Assembly (NCBI RefSeq): GCF_003627075.1
Contig: NZ_CP032630.1
Span: forward strand, 1,550,001-1,614,000
Length of the DNA: 64,000 bases
DNA from: Protaetiibacter intestinalis
GTDB taxonomy: Bacteria > Actinomycetota > Actinomycetes > Actinomycetales > Microbacteriaceae
Direction of reading: 5' to 3'
Under the pieces are notes generated by a model. That model saw only the letters and a program-made list of their open reading frames with translations. It searched no databases and was not told the origin of the DNA. Position numbers and translations under genes: made by a program. Positions 51,333-60,626 of this stretch are shown piece after piece. Numbering within the stretch: position 1 is the first letter of the stretch; every line of letters begins with the position of its first letter.

Positions 51333-51998
51333 CTACAGCGTGCGGATCGACGAGCGCGCGTGCCGACGCATCGTGCGTTCGACGGCGTCCTCGTCGCGCG
51401 CGGCGAGCGCCGCGAGGATCTCTCGGTGGTCGGCGATGCGCGAGGCGACCCAGTCCGGGTTCTTCGCGTCCTCGGCGGCGAGGCTCAGACGGTAGTCGCT
51501 CGCGTAGATGGCGTAGCTCTCGATGAGGCTGCGGAGCGCCGGGTTCGCGGCCGCCCGCGCGATCTCCGCGTCGAAGCGCTGCGCCATCTCGAACTGCTGG
51601 GCGAGCGTCAGCGACTCCCGCGAGGCGACGAGCTCGTCGAGGATGCGACGCATCCGCTCGAGAGCCTCGTCGGTGATCTTGCGCGCGGCGAAGCGGGCCT
51701 CGGCGCCGCGGAGCATGACCTCGACCTCCATGAGCTCGTGGAGCGTCTCGGCGGGGTGGTCGGCGATGCGCAGGCGCCGCGAGTCGCTGCGCTCGACGAG
51801 CCCCTCGTGCTCGAGCTTGCTGAGCGCCTCCCGCACCGGGGTGGGGCTCACGTCGAGTGCGGTCGCGAGCTGGCGCTCGGTCACGCGGCTGCCGGCGGGG
51901 AGTCGGCCGTCGGCGATGCTCTCCCGCAGCGCGCGGTAGACCTGCTCGGCGAGCGAGCCGCTGCGCGCGACCTGGGGGAGTGCGTTCTCGAGGCTCAC
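51333..51998 (-). CDS. GntR-family (FadR/FCD subfamily) regulator
   Basis: A 221-aa regulator. wHTH: LAEQVYRALRESIADGRL, then RQLATALDVSPTPVREALSKLEHEGLVE. The FCD helical ligand domain (about 85-215) includes metal-type residues in FDAEIARAAANP and DHREILAALAARD. GTG 51998 has AAGGGGG upstream; the frame extends further but without a good RBS. Likely controls the flanking cluster through the ATTTGNTATNGCAAAT palindromes. Confidence 0.88.
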   Translation of the reverse strand: MSLENALPQVARSGSLAEQVYRALRESIADGRLPAGSRVTERQLATALDVSPTPVREALSKLEHEGLVERSDSRRLRIADHPAETLHELMEVEVMLRGAEARFAARKITDEALERMRRILDELVASRESLTLAQQFEMAQRFDAEIARAAANPALRSLIESYAIYASDYRLSLAAEDAKNPDWVASRIADHREILAALAARDEDAVERTMRRHARSSIRTL

Positions 51999-52066
51999 CT
52001 CGCCCCCCTTCGCTTCGACACGCGTCCACGGTACCGGCACGCGGGGGCCGCGTTCCGACGACCCGC

Positions 52067-52095
52067 TTGACACCATTTGCTATAGCAAATAGATT
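52067..52095 (+). promoter_or_regulatory. Promoter with embedded operator for the AtuA operon
   Basis: TTGACA (52067-52072), exactly 17 nt, then TAGATT (52090-52095). The palindrome ATTTGCTATAGCAAAT (52075-52090) fills the spacer, so a bound GntR protein would block RNA polymerase. Confidence 0.75.
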
Positions 52096-52119
52096 CAAGC
52101 GGAAGCAAGGAGCGCCCGC

Positions 52120-53496
52120 ATGACATCGCAGTCCGTCCGGATCATCTTCCCCATCGGCATGCTCGGCGGCGGCATCACGGAGGAGACCCTCGCGCACGGC
52201 ATCGCCCTCGGGGCCGACGCGATCGCCGTCGACGGCGGCTCGACCGACTCCGGACCGCACTACCTCGGCTCGGGTGTGGCGAAGACCTCCCGCGGCTCGC
52301 TCAAGCGCGACCTGCGCGCCATCCTCGTCGCGGGACGGCAGGCCGGCATCCCCGTCGTCGTCACGACGTGCGGCACCTCGGGCACCGACTCCGGGGTCGA
52401 GTGGGTCGCCGACATCGCCCGCGAGATCGCCGCCGAGGAGGGGATCGACTTCACCCTCGCCCGCATCTACAGCGAGCTGAGCCGGGCGACGGTGCTCGAG
52501 GCGCTCGCCGCGGGACGCGTCGAGGCGCTCGAGCCCGCGGGTCCGCTCGAGGCGGCGACCGTCGAGTCCTGCGCGCACATCGTGGGGCTCATGGGGCACG
52601 AGCCCATCACGGCGGCGCTCGCGGCCGGGGCCGACCTCGTGCTCACCGGGCGCGCATCCGACACCGCCTCCGTCGCCGGCATCGCGCTCGGCCGCGGCAT
52701 CGCGCCCGGCCCCGTCTGGCACGCCGCGAAGACCGTCGAATGCGGCAGCCAGTGCACGACCGACCCGATCGGCGGCGGCGTGCTCGTCGAGATCGACGAC
52801 GCCGGCTTCACCGTGCACCCGCTCACGGACTCCGCGGCCGCGACACCCATGACGGTCGCCGCCCACATGCTCTACGAGAACGCCGACCCGTATCGCCTGC
52901 GCGAGCCCGGCGGCACCCTCGACACGAGCGCCGCCGTCTACACCGCCCTCGACGAGCGGGTCACGCGCGTCGAAGGATCGGTCTTCGAGCCCGCCGCGCA
53001 GGCGACCATCAAGCTCGAGGGGGCGGCCGTCGGCGGCTACGAGACCGTGTCGCTCGTCGGCATCCGCGACCCGCACGTGCTCGCCCACATGGACGCCTGG
53101 CTCGCGCGCTTCGCGGGCGAACTCGCTCGGCGGGTGCGCTCGCATCTCGGACTCGAGGACGGCGAGTACGACGCCGAGCTGCGCGCCTACGGCTACAACG
53201 CCGTGCTCGGCGCGCTCGAGCCGGGCGGCGAGCCGCCGCGGGAGGTCGGGGTGCTGTTCCGTGCGCGCGCCGCCGACCAGGCCACGGCCACCGCGATCGC
53301 GAAGGTCGCCAACCCGCTCATGCTGCACCTGCCGCTCGAGGGCATGACCCACCTGCCGAGCTTCGCCTTCGCGACCTCGCCCGCCGAGATCGAGCGAGGC
53401 GCCAGCTACGAGTTCGTGCTGCAGCACACGATCGCCGTCGACGACGAGGGCGAGCTGTTCCGCACCGAGTACGAGGAGGTCCACGCCCGTGGCTAG
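52120..53496 (+). CDS. AtuA/DUF1446 family protein
   Basis: A 458-aa protein matching the acyclic-terpene-utilisation AtuA family: AIAVDGGSTDSGPHYLG near the N-terminus, TTCGTSGTDSGVEW, LTGRASDTASVAG, and ECGSQCTTDPIGGG. The biochemical role is not settled; members occur in several carboxylic-acid or terpene pathways, usually with a DUF4387 partner as here. AAGGAG precedes ATG 52120. Confidence 0.88.
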   Translation: MTSQSVRIIFPIGMLGGGITEETLAHGIALGADAIAVDGGSTDSGPHYLGSGVAKTSRGSLKRDLRAILVAGRQAGIPVVVTTCGTSGTDSGVEWVADIAREIAAEEGIDFTLARIYSELSRATVLEALAAGRVEALEPAGPLEAATVESCAHIVGLMGHEPITAALAAGADLVLTGRASDTASVAGIALGRGIAPGPVWHAAKTVECGSQCTTDPIGGGVLVEIDDAGFTVHPLTDSAAATPMTVAAHMLYENADPYRLREPGGTLDTSAAVYTALDERVTRVEGSVFEPAAQATIKLEGAAVGGYETVSLVGIRDPHVLAHMDAWLARFAGELARRVRSHLGLEDGEYDAELRAYGYNAVLGALEPGGEPPREVGVLFRARAADQATATAIAKVANPLMLHLPLEGMTHLPSFAFATSPAEIERGASYEFVLQHTIAVDDEGELFRTEYEEVHARG

Positions 53497-53830
53497 ACAG
53501 ACCCTCGACGAGGTCGCCGACCTCGTCCGCGCCAAGAACGCCGGACCGTTCTGGCTCACGCTCGACGTCTTCCTCCCCGACGAGCAGAGCTATGAGCGCG
53601 TGCTCGCCTCCGACGTCGTCGACCCCGCCGTCGTCGCCCGGCTCTACCGTACGAGCGCCGACGCCGTGCGGGTGTTCCCGATGCCCGCCCTGCGGGCGAT
53701 CAAGATCTCCTTCCCGCGGCCGGTCACGCAGGGCTCCTTCGCCGACCGCGACATGCACTCCGGCCAGCAGCACGTGCTGCTCGCCGCGATCGAGGTGCCG
53801 GAGGCGATCCCCGCGGCATCCGCATCATGA
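53489..53830 (+). CDS. DUF4387 family protein
   Basis: A 113-aa protein with the family's conserved core RAKNAGPFWLTLDVF and DRDMHSGQQHVLLAAIEV. It is nearly always encoded after AtuA/DUF1446 and probably forms a complex with it. GTG start overlapping AtuA by 8 nt and the next gene by 4 nt. Confidence 0.9.
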   Translation: MARQTLDEVADLVRAKNAGPFWLTLDVFLPDEQSYERVLASDVVDPAVVARLYRTSADAVRVFPMPALRAIKISFPRPVTQGSFADRDMHSGQQHVLLAAIEVPEAIPAASAS

Positions 53831-55491
53831 GCGACCCGGCGGGCGCCCTCGCCGCCGACGCGATCGTCGTCGGGGCCGGACTCGCCGGACTCGTCGCGAG
53901 CTGCGAGCTCCTCGACGCGGGCAAGACGGTGCTCGTGCTCGAACAGGAGCCCGAGGCGAGCTTCGGCGGGCAGGCGTGGTGGTCGTTCGGCGGCATCTTC
54001 CTCGTCGACTCGCCCGAGCAGCGTCGGATGGGCGTGCGCGACTCCCTCGAACTGGCCCGGCAGGACTGGTTCGGCTCGGCCGGCTTCCACCGACCCGAGG
54101 ACCGCTGGCCGAGCCGCTGGGCCGAGGCCTACCTCGAGTTCGCGGCGCAGGAGAAGCGCGCCTGGCTGCGCGAGCGCGGCGTGCGCTTCTTCCCCGTCGT
54201 CGGGTGGGCCGAGCGCGGGGGCGACCGCGCCTCGAGCCACGGCAACTCGGTGCCGCGCTTCCACATCACCTGGGGCACCGGCCCCGGCGTGCTCGAACCC
54301 TTCGTGCGCCGTGTGCGCGAAGGCATCGCGAGCGGACGCGTGCGTGTCGCCTTCCGCCACCGGGTCGACCGGATCGACGTCGAGGCGGGGACCGTCGTCG
54401 GGGTGAGCGGGGCGATCCTCGCCGCCGACGCCGCCGAGCGCGGGGCGCCCAGCGGGCGCGAGGCGGTGGGCGACTTCGCCGCGCGCGCCGGTGCGGTGCT
54501 CGTCGCGAGCGGCGGCATCGGCGGCGCCCACGAGCTCGTGCGCGCCCAGTGGCCCGCGCGCCTCGGGCGCGCGCCCGTCTCGATGCTCTCCGGCGTGCCC
54601 GCCCACGTCGACGGGCGGATGCTGGGGATCGCCGCCGAGGCGGGCGGCCGGCTCGTCAACGGCGACCGGATGTGGCACTACGTCGAAGGCATCCGCAACC
54701 ACAGCCCGGTATGGCCGCTGCACGGCATCCGGATCCTGCCCGGACCCTCGGCACTGTGGCTCGACGCGCGCGGCAACCGACTGCCGACCCCGCTGTTCCC
54801 GGGGTTCGACACGCTCGCCACCCTCGAGCACATCCTCGGCACCGGGTACGCGCACAGCTGGTTCGTCATGAACCAGAAGATCCTCGAGAAGGAGGTCGCG
54901 CTCTCCGGCAGCGAGCAGAACCCGGACTTCACCGACAAGGATCTCCGCCTCCTGCTGCGCCGCATCGGCCCGGGGGCCCCGGGGCCGGTCGAGGCGTTCA
55001 AAGAGCGCGGCGCCGACTTCATCGTCGCCGACACGGTGACGGAGCTGCTCGCCGCGATGCAGCGGGCCTCGCCCGAGCTGCTCGACATCGGCCGGGTGCG
55101 CGCCGAGATCGAGGCGCGCGACCTCGCGATGGTCAACGAGTTCGGCAAGGACGCGCAGCTGAACGCCATCCGGCAGACCCGCCGCTACCGCGGTGACCGG
55201 CTGCTGCGGGTGGCGTCGCCGCGACCGCTCGCCGACCCGAAGTCCGGCCCGCTCATCGCCGTCAAGCTGCACATCATCACGCGCAAGAGCCTTGGCGGCC
55301 TCGAGACCGACCTCGCCGCGCGGGTGCTCACGGCATCCGGCGTGCCGCTCCCCGGCCTCTACGCGGCGGGTGAGGCGAGCGGCTTCGGCGGCGGTGGGAT
55401 GCACGGCTACCGGGCGCTCGAGGGCACCTTCCTCGGCGGCTGCATCTTCTCGGGCCGCAGCGCGGGCCGCGCGATGGCGGCGGCGCTCTGA
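53827..55491 (+). CDS. FAD-binding dehydrogenase (fumarate-reductase/KstD-like)
   Basis: A 554-aa flavoprotein. FAD site AIVVGAGLAGLVASCELLDAG, then FGGQAWWSFGGIF, and a C-terminal LYAAGEASGFGGGGMHGYRALEGTFLGGC. It belongs to the FAD-binding dehydrogenases related to 3-ketosteroid dehydrogenase and fumarate reductase. Substrate is presumably the intermediate of the AtuA/DUF4387 pathway. ATGA overlap with the preceding gene. Confidence 0.9.
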   Translation: MSDPAGALAADAIVVGAGLAGLVASCELLDAGKTVLVLEQEPEASFGGQAWWSFGGIFLVDSPEQRRMGVRDSLELARQDWFGSAGFHRPEDRWPSRWAEAYLEFAAQEKRAWLRERGVRFFPVVGWAERGGDRASSHGNSVPRFHITWGTGPGVLEPFVRRVREGIASGRVRVAFRHRVDRIDVEAGTVVGVSGAILAADAAERGAPSGREAVGDFAARAGAVLVASGGIGGAHELVRAQWPARLGRAPVSMLSGVPAHVDGRMLGIAAEAGGRLVNGDRMWHYVEGIRNHSPVWPLHGIRILPGPSALWLDARGNRLPTPLFPGFDTLATLEHILGTGYAHSWFVMNQKILEKEVALSGSEQNPDFTDKDLRLLLRRIGPGAPGPVEAFKERGADFIVADTVTELLAAMQRASPELLDIGRVRAEIEARDLAMVNEFGKDAQLNAIRQTRRYRGDRLLRVASPRPLADPKSGPLIAVKLHIITRKSLGGLETDLAARVLTASGVPLPGLYAAGEASGFGGGGMHGYRALEGTFLGGCIFSGRSAGRAMAAAL

Positions 55492-55512
55492 GGCGCGTGC
55501 CAGGCTGGGGGC

Positions 55513-56310
55513 ATGAGCACCGAGCTGCTGGACCTCACCCGTTCGATCGCCGTCGAGGCGGGGGAGCTGGCGGCGCGACGACGGCGTGAGGGCGTCGAGG
55601 TGGCGGCGACGAAGTCGAGCATCGTCGACGTCGTCACGGCCGCCGACAGCGAGGTCGAGGAGCTCATCCGCCGTCGCATCGCCGAGGCCCGGCCGCAGGA
55701 TGCGATCCTCGGCGAGGAGGGCGGCGCGTCCGGCGGCACGAGCGGGGTCACCTGGGTCGTCGACCCGATCGACGGCACCGTCAACTACCTCTACGGCATC
55801 CCGCACTACGCCGTCTCGGTGGCCGTCGTCGAGGGCGACGCCGACCCGCTCGTCTGGCAGGCGCTCGCGGGCGCCGTGTTCAACCCCGCGAACGGCGAGC
55901 TGTACACGGCCGCCCGCGGCGGCGGCGCGCACCTCGGCGGCACCGCCATCCGGATCGCGGATGCCGTGCCCCTCGAGCAGGCGCTCGTCGCCACCGGCTT
56001 CGCCTACGACGCCACCATGCGCGGGGTGCAGGGCGCCGTGGCGGCGCGGCTGCTGCCGCTCGTGCGCGACATCCGCCGCAACGGCACGGCATCCCTCGAC
56101 CTGGCCTACGTGGCCGCCGGCCGGCTCAACGCCTTCTACGAGCGCACCCTCAACCCGTGGGACCACGCGGCGGGCGCGCTCGTCGCCGCGGAGGCGGGGG
56201 CCGTCGTGAAGGGGCTCGGCGTCGACCGCCCGAGCCGCGAGTTCCTCATCACGGGGCATCCGGACGTCGTGGGGCCGCTCGAGGCGCTGCTCGTCGAGCT
56301 GGGGGTGTGA
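55513..56310 (+). CDS. Inositol-monophosphatase-family phosphatase
   Basis: A 265-aa Mg-dependent phosphatase. Metal-site motifs: ILGEEGG, WVVDPIDGTVNYLYGIPHYAVSVA and NPWDHAAGALVAAEAG. Substrate may be inositol phosphate, histidinol phosphate or a fructose bisphosphate. ATG 55513 is 6 nt after CAGGCT. Confidence 0.92.
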   Translation: MSTELLDLTRSIAVEAGELAARRRREGVEVAATKSSIVDVVTAADSEVEELIRRRIAEARPQDAILGEEGGASGGTSGVTWVVDPIDGTVNYLYGIPHYAVSVAVVEGDADPLVWQALAGAVFNPANGELYTAARGGGAHLGGTAIRIADAVPLEQALVATGFAYDATMRGVQGAVAARLLPLVRDIRRNGTASLDLAYVAAGRLNAFYERTLNPWDHAAGALVAAEAGAVVKGLGVDRPSREFLITGHPDVVGPLEALLVELGV

Positions 56311-56432
56311 CCCGATCTCGGGAGTGGCCGGTTCGGTATCGCTTGGGTAACATCGAAGGATTCCCGAGGTCGGCATCGTCCGCCGGCTGCCGACCCGAAC
56401 CCGTCCGACGGGGCAGTCCGAAGGAGAGCGCA

Positions 56433-56486
56433 GTGATCCGTGTCGCGCCCTTCGGCGAACCCCGCATCCGGCTTCCGAGATCGTGA
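56433..56486 (+). CDS. 17-aa upstream ORF coupled to the M23 peptidase gene
   Basis: GTGATCCGT with AAGGAGAG 5 nt upstream, the best RBS in this region. It encodes 17 residues (VIRVAPFGEPRIRLPRS) and ends in a TGA that overlaps the peptidase GTG (GTGA). The peptidase itself has no RBS, so it seems to depend on this ORF. The preceding gap 56311-56432 has a GTCGGC/GCCGAC hairpin and a possible TAACAT -10 box. Confidence 0.5.
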   Translation: MIRVAPFGEPRIRLPRS

Positions 56487-57343
56487 CGGGGACCGACCAC
56501 TCGCTCCCCCCGGCGACCACCCGACGCGAGCTCCGCGAACGCGAGCGCGCGGCGGCGGAGCACGTCGTCGCGCCCGCGCACGTGCCCGTGCCCGCGCCCG
56601 CGCCCTCGCGCCCCGCACGGCCCGCCCCGCGCCGCACCCTCGGCCGCCGCCTGATGTCGGCCACCGCGCTGCTGTTCGCGGGCGCCTTCATCGTCGGCAC
56701 GACGCTCCCCACCAACGCGCTCGAGGTGTTCGCGGCATCCGACATCGACGACCCCGCACAGCTCGCCGTCGCGAGCACCGTGCCCGGCCAGGTGCTCGAG
56801 GTGGATGCCGAGGAGGCGGTCGACGTGGAGGCCCGCGACGGCTTCTCGGTGAAGTCGTGGGCGGAGGTGCTGCGCGAGCAGTACGGCACGCGCAACTACA
56901 GCTACTCGATGTCGGGCTGGACAGGACCGGTGCGCTGGCCGTTCCCCTACACCGTGCCCATCTCGTCCGGTTTCGGCGAGCGGGTGGCCCCCTGCCGCGG
57001 CTGCTCGACCGTGCACAACGCGATCGACCTCACGCCCGGCGCCGGCGCCCCCATCTACGCGATCGCCGACGGCGTCGTCATCCGCCGCGAGCCGCACGGC
57101 GCCAGCTGGGGCAACAACCTCACGATCGAGCACCACATCAACGGGCACGTCGTCACCTCGAGCTACGCGCACATGCAGTGGGACTCCTCGCCCATCCAGC
57201 TCGGCGACACCGTCAAGGTGGGCGACTTCCTCGGGCTGGTGGGCGCGACCGGTCAGGCGACCGGCGCGCACCTGCATCTCGAGATCAAGGTCGACGGCGA
57301 ATACGTCGACCCCCTCGTCTGGCTCAAGGCCAACGCGAGCTGA
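56483..57343 (+). CDS. M23-family (LytM) peptidoglycan endopeptidase
   Basis: A 286-aa protein with a Pro/Ala/Arg-rich cytosolic N-terminus, a signal anchor at about residues 52-72 and a C-terminal LytM domain. Zinc ligands are in VHNAIDLTPGAGAPIYA (HxxxD) and GAHLHLEI (HxH). A CRGC pair just before the first His could form a disulfide. It cuts peptide cross-bridges of the cell wall. Translation is probably coupled to the short uORF. Confidence 0.9.
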   Translation: MTGTDHSLPPATTRRELRERERAAAEHVVAPAHVPVPAPAPSRPARPAPRRTLGRRLMSATALLFAGAFIVGTTLPTNALEVFAASDIDDPAQLAVASTVPGQVLEVDAEEAVDVEARDGFSVKSWAEVLREQYGTRNYSYSMSGWTGPVRWPFPYTVPISSGFGERVAPCRGCSTVHNAIDLTPGAGAPIYAIADGVVIRREPHGASWGNNLTIEHHINGHVVTSSYAHMQWDSSPIQLGDTVKVGDFLGLVGATGQATGAHLHLEIKVDGEYVDPLVWLKANAS

Positions 57344-57352
57344 GCTGCGGGC

Positions 57353-59011
<1,659 letters not shown>

Positions 59012-59115
59012 GGGCTTGGATCCTTCGGTCGGGGAGCATCCTCGGGTTCCCGATGCTAGCGAGCCCCTGTTACGCCGACGTGTCGGCGGCGGATGGTCCC
59101 AATGTGTTTCCTATT

Positions 59116-59131
59116 TGTAAACGCTTGCAAC
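59116..59131. promoter_or_regulatory. LacI-type operator, distal copy
   Basis: TGTAAACGCTTGCAAC fits the LacI-family consensus TGNAANCGNTTNCA. It lies between the divergent GH13 and malE-like genes, 99 bp from the second copy, so it could control the GH13 gene or support looping. Confidence 0.75.
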
Positions 59132-59179
59132 ATTGGTGTCAACTTCGCACAACGATCGCGTCTCGCCTGCGAGATCGAC

Positions 59180-59208
59180 TTGACATCTTGCGGATCGTGG
59201 GGTGCAAT
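59180..59208 (+). promoter_or_regulatory. Promoter of the malE-like operon
   Basis: TTGACA (59180-59185), 17-nt spacer, TGCAAT (59203-59208). The proximal operator begins 6 nt later, at the expected transcription start. Confidence 0.7.
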
Positions 59209-59214
59209 GCCGAT

Positions 59215-59230
59215 TGCAAACGCTTGCACC
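59215..59230. promoter_or_regulatory. LacI-type operator, proximal copy
   Basis: TGCAAACGCTTGCACC, an almost perfect palindrome that sits on the predicted +1 of the malE-like promoter and would give direct repression. Confidence 0.78.
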
Positions 59231-59295
59231 GAGCGTTTCCGGAGAACGGCCTCCACCCCGGCGGCCCGCATCCGCACACAGGGAAAGGAACACCA

Positions 59296-60525
59296 ATGAA
59301 GGTGACCAAGCGAGGCATCCTGGGACTCGGGTCGATCGCCATCGCCTCCGCATTCGTGCTGACCGGCTGCCAGGCCGCCACGGACGACGGTGGGGACGCG
59401 CCCGCCGGCGGGAAGCTCACCGTCTGGGTCGACGCGGAGCGCGTCGACGCGCTCAAGGGCGCGGCCGAGGCGTACACCGACAAGACCGGCGTCGAGGTCG
59501 AGCTCGTCTCGAAGGACAACGCCACCATCAAGGACGACTTCATCCAGCAGGTCCCGACCGGCGAGGGCCCCGACATCACCATGGGCGCGCACGACTGGCT
59601 CGGCGAGCTGACCACCAACGGCGTCGTGGCGCCGCTCGAGCTCGGCGACTCCGCCGCCGACTACCTCGACGTGGCCATCCAGGCCGCCACCTACGACGGC
59701 ACCGTCTACATGCTGCCCTACGCGGTCGAGAACATCGCCCTGCTGCGCAACGCCGACCTCGTCCCCGAGGCCGCCACGAGCTTCGACGACATGATCGCCA
59801 AGGGTCAGGCCGCCGGCCTCACCCAGCCGTTCGTCGTCGAGCAGGGTGCCGAGGGCAACCCGTACCACCTCTACCCGTTCCAGACCGCGTTCGGCGCCCC
59901 CGTCTTCGGCACCGACGCCTCGGGCTCCTACGACCCGAGCGACCTGCAGCTCGGCAACGAGGGCGGCTTCGCGTTCGCCGACTGGCTCTCGGGCCAGGGC
60001 AAGAACGGCACCGGCGTCTTCAACACCGACATCGACGGCGCGATCGCCAAGCAGGCCTTCCTCGACGGCACGGCCGCCTTCTGGCTGACCGGACCGTGGA
60101 ACGTCGGCTCGGCCGTCGACGCGGGCATCAACGTGGCCGTCGACCCGATCCCGAGCCCCACAGGTGAGGCCGCCCAGCCGTTCGCCGGCGTCAAGGGCTT
60201 CTTCCTCTCGGCCGAGTCGGAGAACAAGGTCGCCGCGACCGACTTCCTCGTGAACTACCTCGGCTCCGAGGACGTTCAGCTCGAGCTCTACAAGTCGGGC
60301 AACATCCTCCCGGCCCTGAGCGCCGCCGCCGAGACCGCCTCGAGCGACCCGATCATCGCCGGCTTCTCCGCCGTCGGTGCGGACGCCGTCGCGATGCCGG
60401 CGATCCCCGCGATGGGCTCGGTGTGGCAGTACTGGGGTGTCGCCCAGGCCGCCATCATCAACGGCGAGGACCCGCACGCCACGTGGGAGAAGCTCGCCGC
60501 CGACGTCGCCGCCGCGATCGGCTGA
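59296..60525 (+). CDS. Maltose/maltodextrin ABC transporter substrate-binding lipoprotein
   Basis: A 409-aa MalE-type binding protein with lipobox FVLTGC (Cys about residue 25). The mature start is LTVWVDAERVDALKGAAEAY, with the family segments GEGPDITMGAHDWLGEL and TAAFWLTGPWNV. It is anchored outside the membrane and hands sugar to the MalF/MalG permeases. GGAAAGGAA-type RBS before ATG 59296. Confidence 0.93.
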   Translation: MKVTKRGILGLGSIAIASAFVLTGCQAATDDGGDAPAGGKLTVWVDAERVDALKGAAEAYTDKTGVEVELVSKDNATIKDDFIQQVPTGEGPDITMGAHDWLGELTTNGVVAPLELGDSAADYLDVAIQAATYDGTVYMLPYAVENIALLRNADLVPEAATSFDDMIAKGQAAGLTQPFVVEQGAEGNPYHLYPFQTAFGAPVFGTDASGSYDPSDLQLGNEGGFAFADWLSGQGKNGTGVFNTDIDGAIAKQAFLDGTAAFWLTGPWNVGSAVDAGINVAVDPIPSPTGEAAQPFAGVKGFFLSAESENKVAATDFLVNYLGSEDVQLELYKSGNILPALSAAAETASSDPIIAGFSAVGADAVAMPAIPAMGSVWQYWGVAQAAIINGEDPHATWEKLAADVAAAIG

Positions 60526-60544
60526 GCCGGCCCGCACAGAGAAC

Positions 60545-60588
60545 GGATGCGGGGCGCGCCGCCGCAGGGGTGGACGCGCCCCGCATCC
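60545..60588 (+). promoter_or_regulatory. Intercistronic hairpin malE-malF
   Basis: A perfect 14-bp stem (GGATGCGGGGCGCG / CGCGCCCCGCATCC) with a 16-nt loop and no U-tract. At this place such hairpins stabilise the binding-protein message and reduce read-through to the permease genes. Confidence 0.7.
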
Positions 60589-60626
60589 CTCACCATCCAC
60601 CCCTGCGAACAAGAGACGTGAACCAG

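Noticed and set aside
56311..56432. Possible c-di-AMP (ydaO-type) riboswitch before the M23 peptidase
   Set aside because: Such riboswitches occur before cell-wall hydrolases in actinobacteria, but I cannot find the conserved core here; only a simple hairpin and a uORF are visible.
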